A stretch of DNA of 64,000 bases, taken from assembly GCA_963706515.1 (NCBI GenBank), contig CAVPMW010000008.1:62001-126000 (forward strand), written 5' to 3'. The stretch is from CAVPMW01 sp963706515. GTDB taxonomy: Bacteria > Chloroflexota > Anaerolineae > Anaerolineales > UBA4823. The notes under the pieces were generated by a model. It did no database searches and had not been told where the DNA came from. It was given only the letters and a program-made list of their open reading frames with translations. Shown here piece by piece: positions 60,553 through 64,000 of this stretch. The position numbers and the translations under genes were made by a program. Numbering within the stretch: the first letter of the stretch is position 1; each line of letters opens with the position of its first letter.

Positions 60553-61569
60553 ATGTTGCGCATAGGCGTAGTAATTGAGGAAACCTGGGGCTTTTTCCGT
60601 GAGGTATATGCAGAGTTCCAAGAGCATTTCGAGACCAGCCTGTTCGACCGCCGGAGTGTGAATTGGCCGATTTTCAATGAACGGGCGACACGTCATTATT
60701 TTCACCACGATTTAGAATCCTTTCTGCGCTCGAATGATGTTGTTTTTTTCGAGTGGGCCAGCGAGCTCCTGGCATATGCCAGTAAACTGCCAAAGACCTG
60801 CGGGATCGTCGCACGCTTGCACCGCTATGAAATGTATAACTGGATCGATAAGATTAATTGGGATGCTGTAGACCGCCTTATCCTGGTGACAGAGGCTAAA
60901 AAACAGGAATTTTTATCGGTCTATCCCGCCCAACAAGCTAAACTGATCGTGATACCTGAGGCAGTTAACCTATCTCGCTTCCAATTAAGAGATAAGGATT
61001 TTGCTGGCGACCTGGGAATCCTGTGTAATCTCAGCCCTCGGAAGAGGGTGTATGAACTGATCCTGGCATTCGATGAGCTGGTCAAAGTCAACGATCGCTT
61101 TTCGCTCCATATTGGCGGCGATCGCCACCCCCGTTTCGGAGATTATTACCAGGCAATATTGAGGCTGATTGAGCTTCGGGGATTAAAAGATAAAGTTATC
61201 CTCTATGGAAATATTTCCAAACCTGAAGATTGGTATTCTCAGATCGATATATTCATTTCTAATTCATATAACGAAGGCTTACAAGTATCCCCATTGGAAG
61301 CGATTGCATCCGGCTGTTACGCTCTATCTCATAATTGGAGCGGTGCGGATGAGTTTTTCCCAGCGGAAAACCTATATTTTACTGACCAAGAATTAATCGA
61401 TAAAATACTGCATTTCTCTCAAAGCAGCCCAGCCATACAACAGGCAATGAAAGAACAGCTGCGCCAAATCTTACGGGAACGATTCGATATCGATAAAACC
61501 AAGGTCCAGATCTGTAAGGTCGTTGAGGAAGTGGCAACATTGACTCAACAAAAATCTTTAACAAGATAA
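60553..61569 (+). CDS. Family 4-type glycosyltransferase
   Basis: The start is set at ATG 60553 with AGGGG about 6 bp upstream; an upstream TTG at 60523 is open. The GT-B fold is shown by the C-terminal nucleotide-sugar domain (ILCNLSPRKRVYELI, ILYGNISKPEDWYSQIDIF) and the glutamate-containing loop NEGLQVSPLEAIASGC. The N-terminal domain is divergent. It should be a retaining transferase. Stop and next start share one base (TAATG). Confidence 0.85.
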   Translation: MLRIGVVIEETWGFFREVYAEFQEHFETSLFDRRSVNWPIFNERATRHYFHHDLESFLRSNDVVFFEWASELLAYASKLPKTCGIVARLHRYEMYNWIDKINWDAVDRLILVTEAKKQEFLSVYPAQQAKLIVIPEAVNLSRFQLRDKDFAGDLGILCNLSPRKRVYELILAFDELVKVNDRFSLHIGGDRHPRFGDYYQAILRLIELRGLKDKVILYGNISKPEDWYSQIDIFISNSYNEGLQVSPLEAIASGCYALSHNWSGADEFFPAENLYFTDQELIDKILHFSQSSPAIQQAMKEQLRQILRERFDIDKTKVQICKVVEEVATLTQQKSLTR

Positions 61570-62810
61570 TGAAAATTGGTTATTTGTTGCAAGTGGACGA
61601 AGAGATTCGACTGCCTCCCTATAACGGTCCTGCGAATCACTTACGCCAGGTTGTTTTTGAGCTACTGCGGAGGGGGCATCAAGTAACGGTACTCTACCGG
61701 CAGGCAGGGCATCTCTGGCTTACTCACGATCTCCAAGATTTCCGTGAAATTAAGGTCAAAGGCATCGACGCGGGTCCGCTGCGCTGGATCGAGAAGGCTG
61801 TCAGGCGCCTTCAGTTTGAGCTCCACCTGCCTTACCTGGGCTTTTTTGAGAGTCTGCGCTTTGCTCTGGCTTGCCGCCAGGAGCTGCGGGATTGCGATGT
61901 ATACCTCGAACGCTTCAGCTGGATGACTTATGGAGGAGCATTAGCCTCTCGCTGGTTGGGAATCCCGCTGGTCCTGGAATATAACGGCGACCCTCTCGCG
62001 GATTTGAAAGCCAAGGGGAGCGCCCCGGAGGGTTTTCAGTTAAAAATATCGCAAGGAATAATGTCCCGCTCTCTTCGCCGGGCAGATTCAATCATTGCGA
62101 CAGGAGAAGGGTGGCAAAAAAATTGTATCGAACAATGGGATGTCCCTGCGGAAAAAGTGGGTATCATCGAGAATGGCTCAGAGCTTGTCCGCATTCTCAA
62201 GCGAGAGGATTTGCGCGCTTTTCGGGAAGCAGGGGCGCCTGACCCGGTTACGCATCTGGTTTATCTGGGTGGTTTTTATCCCTGGCACGGGGTCGCGAAT
62301 CTGCTGTGTGCACTTGATCGGGCCATCCGTCGGGGTGCGGATTTAGAATTGACCCTGATTGGCTCAGGACCCGGCAGGGATCAGGCTCAACAGCTTACCG
62401 ATGACCTTGGCTTGAGCGGAAGTGTCACCTTCACTGGACAGCTTGAGGCAAGCCAGTATGCTCCTTATCTGGCAGCCGCGGATATCGGTCTCTCGCCATA
62501 CTGTGGCTGGCAGGAATTTTCTGGTCTGAAACTATTCGATTATAAAGCAGCAGGTCTGGTTTGTATTGCTTCCGGCCTGAATGGACACCCGGTTACGGTC
62601 AAGCAAGGGCGGACGGGCTGGATTGTGCCTCCGTGCGATGATGATATGTTGTGCGAAGCACTCCTCTTTCTCTCTTCTAACCCCGAGCTTCGTCGCGAGA
62701 TGGGGCAGGCAGCTCGTTTGGAGGCCGAGGAATTTCACGGGTGGGATCATACGGTCAGTCAATTAGAGCATATCTTTACACAAGTAACTAATCGCAAAGC
62801 TGCAAAATGA
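61569..62810 (+). CDS. Family 4 glycosyltransferase
   Basis: A 413-residue GT-B enzyme. The N-terminal domain has the typical acceptor-side glycine-rich start (LPPYNGPANHLRQVVFELLRRG). The C-terminal donor domain has VYLGGFYPWHGV, LIGSGPGRDQ, VTFTGQL and the ISPY/FSGLKLFDYKAAG loop with GHPV. The family EX7E motif is approximate (EFSGLKLFDYKA). It probably builds the repeat unit. Tight spacing with both neighbours (1-bp and 4-bp overlaps) supports one operon. Confidence 0.9.
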   Translation: MKIGYLLQVDEEIRLPPYNGPANHLRQVVFELLRRGHQVTVLYRQAGHLWLTHDLQDFREIKVKGIDAGPLRWIEKAVRRLQFELHLPYLGFFESLRFALACRQELRDCDVYLERFSWMTYGGALASRWLGIPLVLEYNGDPLADLKAKGSAPEGFQLKISQGIMSRSLRRADSIIATGEGWQKNCIEQWDVPAEKVGIIENGSELVRILKREDLRAFREAGAPDPVTHLVYLGGFYPWHGVANLLCALDRAIRRGADLELTLIGSGPGRDQAQQLTDDLGLSGSVTFTGQLEASQYAPYLAAADIGLSPYCGWQEFSGLKLFDYKAAGLVCIASGLNGHPVTVKQGRTGWIVPPCDDDMLCEALLFLSSNPELRREMGQAARLEAEEFHGWDHTVSQLEHIFTQVTNRKAAK

Positions 62811-63901
62811 TAAACTTTCCTGGACTTGTCAGTATCATGATGCCGGTATACAACGCCGAGCTGTATATCGCTCAAGCAATCCGTAGTGTGCTGGCACAGA
62901 CCTACGCCGATTGGGAGCTAATCATTGTCAACGATGGCTCAACGGATAAATCAGCCACTCTGGCGGCCCGATTTACCGACCCGCGGATCGTCTTGATCCA
63001 TGAAACCAATTCAGGCGAATCCGTGGCGCGCAATACCGCCTTGCGGCACATGCGCGGGGAATTCGTTGCTTTCCTGGATGCGGATGATCTGTATCACCCG
63101 CATCACCTGGAAGCGACCGTGGGATATTTGCAAGCGCATCCGGATGTCGATGCGGTCTATACCGATGGGTATCATATAGATAGTTATAACAACCACCTGC
63201 AGACCCTTGCCAGCCGCCGGCGGGGTCCTTTCGAAGGGAATATTTTTGAGCAGGTCGTGCGCGCCTCAGACGTATTTGGCCCACCATTATGCGTTGTCCT
63301 ACGCCGCGTCCAGGTAGAGAAATATAAATTGGAATTCGATCCCGAGATTGTGATTGGTCCAGATTGGGATTTCCTCACCCATTTTGCGGAGGTTAGCCAG
63401 TTTGGCTATCTGGACCGGTGTACTTGCATGTACCGGATCCACGATACAAATATCTCGATCCGCACAGACCATCGCCGCCGCGCTCTATACCTGGCGCGCT
63501 GTCGTGAAAAAGCGATCAAACTGGCAGGTTTCAATAGCTGCTCGATGGATACTCGCTCAGCCGTATTTTACGACTTGTTGGTAAACTTGTTGACCGGATA
63601 CCCTCCCCGCCAAAATGCAATCACCGCATGGTCAGAATTTAATAATTTGCCAGTTGAAGAACAAGCCCGCCTCTTCCGCCTTATGGCGAGCAAGGCGGCA
63701 CTGCGCGGGATTTCTAAGGAGGAGGTAAATCGCTGGTTTAAGCGTTCCATCGAGCTGAATCCAGCGGACCGGAAAGGGATTTTCTTACGCAGCCTTTACC
63801 AGATCAGCCCGTATGCCTGCCGATTATTTTTACAAGCTCGCAGCCTTTTCCAGACCCAGCGCTTTGAGATCACCCCATTTGGCACCATCGAGCGCTACTA
63901 G
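62807..63901 (+). CDS. Family 2 glycosyltransferase with C-terminal helical region
   Basis: A 364-residue GT2 enzyme starting in an ATGA overlap: VSIMMPVYNAELYIAQAI, LIIVNDGSTDKS, NSGESVARNTAL and the DADD metal site in FLDADDLYH. An acceptor segment with GPDWDFLTHFAEV follows. The C-terminal third is helical like the tails of the enzymes at 53030 and 56745. Substrate unknown. Confidence 0.88.
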   Translation: MINFPGLVSIMMPVYNAELYIAQAIRSVLAQTYADWELIIVNDGSTDKSATLAARFTDPRIVLIHETNSGESVARNTALRHMRGEFVAFLDADDLYHPHHLEATVGYLQAHPDVDAVYTDGYHIDSYNNHLQTLASRRRGPFEGNIFEQVVRASDVFGPPLCVVLRRVQVEKYKLEFDPEIVIGPDWDFLTHFAEVSQFGYLDRCTCMYRIHDTNISIRTDHRRRALYLARCREKAIKLAGFNSCSMDTRSAVFYDLLVNLLTGYPPRQNAITAWSEFNNLPVEEQARLFRLMASKAALRGISKEEVNRWFKRSIELNPADRKGIFLRSLYQISPYACRLFLQARSLFQTQRFEITPFGTIERY

Positions 63902-63974
63902 CAGGGAAGAGGCCGGCTCACCTTCAGACTGCAATTGAAGATCCCCTATAGCTGGCAGGCACCTCAAGATACCC

Positions 63975-64000
63975 ATGCGGATTGCGATATACCATAATTT
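63975..64000 (+). CDS. Start of a further gene, probably a family 4 glycosyltransferase, cut by window end
   Basis: Only eight whole codons are visible (MRIAIYHN). This N-terminus is common among GT4 enzymes that begin MRIAIYHNLP. Position directly after the glycosyltransferase operon agrees. No clear ribosome site is seen, so the call is tentative. Confidence 0.4.

Noticed and set aside
1..64000. CRISPR array, tRNA, rRNA, transposase or integrase
   Set aside because: No regularly spaced repeats, cloverleaf-type sequences, rRNA segments or recombinase motifs were recognised on either strand.

Overview
The window looks like chromosomal DNA of a Chloroflexota bacterium, most likely near Anaerolineae. 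This is an inference from protein style: a lipoprotein with an NBR1-type Ig-like domain and Thr/Pro-rich linkers, multi-GAF histidine kinases paired with NarL-type regulators, exported pentapeptide-repeat proteins and many PT-rich secreted proteins. No rRNA, tRNA, CRISPR array, transposase or integrase was recognised.

Layout. (1) 1-8.0 kb: a truncated receiver protein, a LysM secreted protein, the Ig-like lipoprotein, a small secreted protein, a large PAS/GAF histidine kinase with its overlapping response regulator, and a TlpA-like thioredoxin lipoprotein. (2) 8.1-18.9 kb: a peptide-export locus resembling NHLP/NHLM bacteriocin exporters. A C39-peptidase ABC transporter and a short membrane-fusion protein (minus strand) face a second ABC transporter with a degenerate C39-like domain (plus strand). 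The second transporter is followed by a 64-residue Cys-Gly-Cys peptide with its own promoter, two exported pentapeptide-repeat proteins and a ParA-type ATPase. Two paralogous membrane-anchored proteins of unknown function bracket the block, and a 25-residue membrane microprotein lies beside one of them. (3) 19-21.7 kb: an SPFH/prohibitin protein, a possible second small peptide gene, and about 0.86 kb of non-coding DNA rich in inverted repeats. (4) 21.7 kb to the end: a large exopolysaccharide locus. It holds a priming glycosylphosphotransferase, a sugar epimerase, heptose-phosphate genes (GmhA-, HddA- and GmhB-like), acyltransferases, a B12-type radical SAM enzyme, an O-antigen-ligase-like protein with TPRs, a Wzm/Wzt exporter, a sugar aminotransferase, about eight glycosyltransferases, a GT-C-like membrane protein, a sulfotransferase-like protein and an asparagine-synthase-like protein. 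Large secreted proteins (Asp-box propellers, a PQQ-type propeller, SGNH-like proteins, a CE4-deacetylase-like protein) sit in the middle.

The parts fit a cell that builds a polymer on an undecaprenyl carrier, exports it by an ABC route, and modifies or reads it with secreted carbohydrate-active proteins. The neighbouring C39/ABC locus exports an unidentified peptide.

A caution: between about 28.0 and 50.1 kb I count about fifteen single-base reading-frame breaks, most in short homopolymers, and I see none in the rest of the window. Genes there are listed as fragments and each entry says how they rejoin. The breaks may be consensus errors or a real island of decay.
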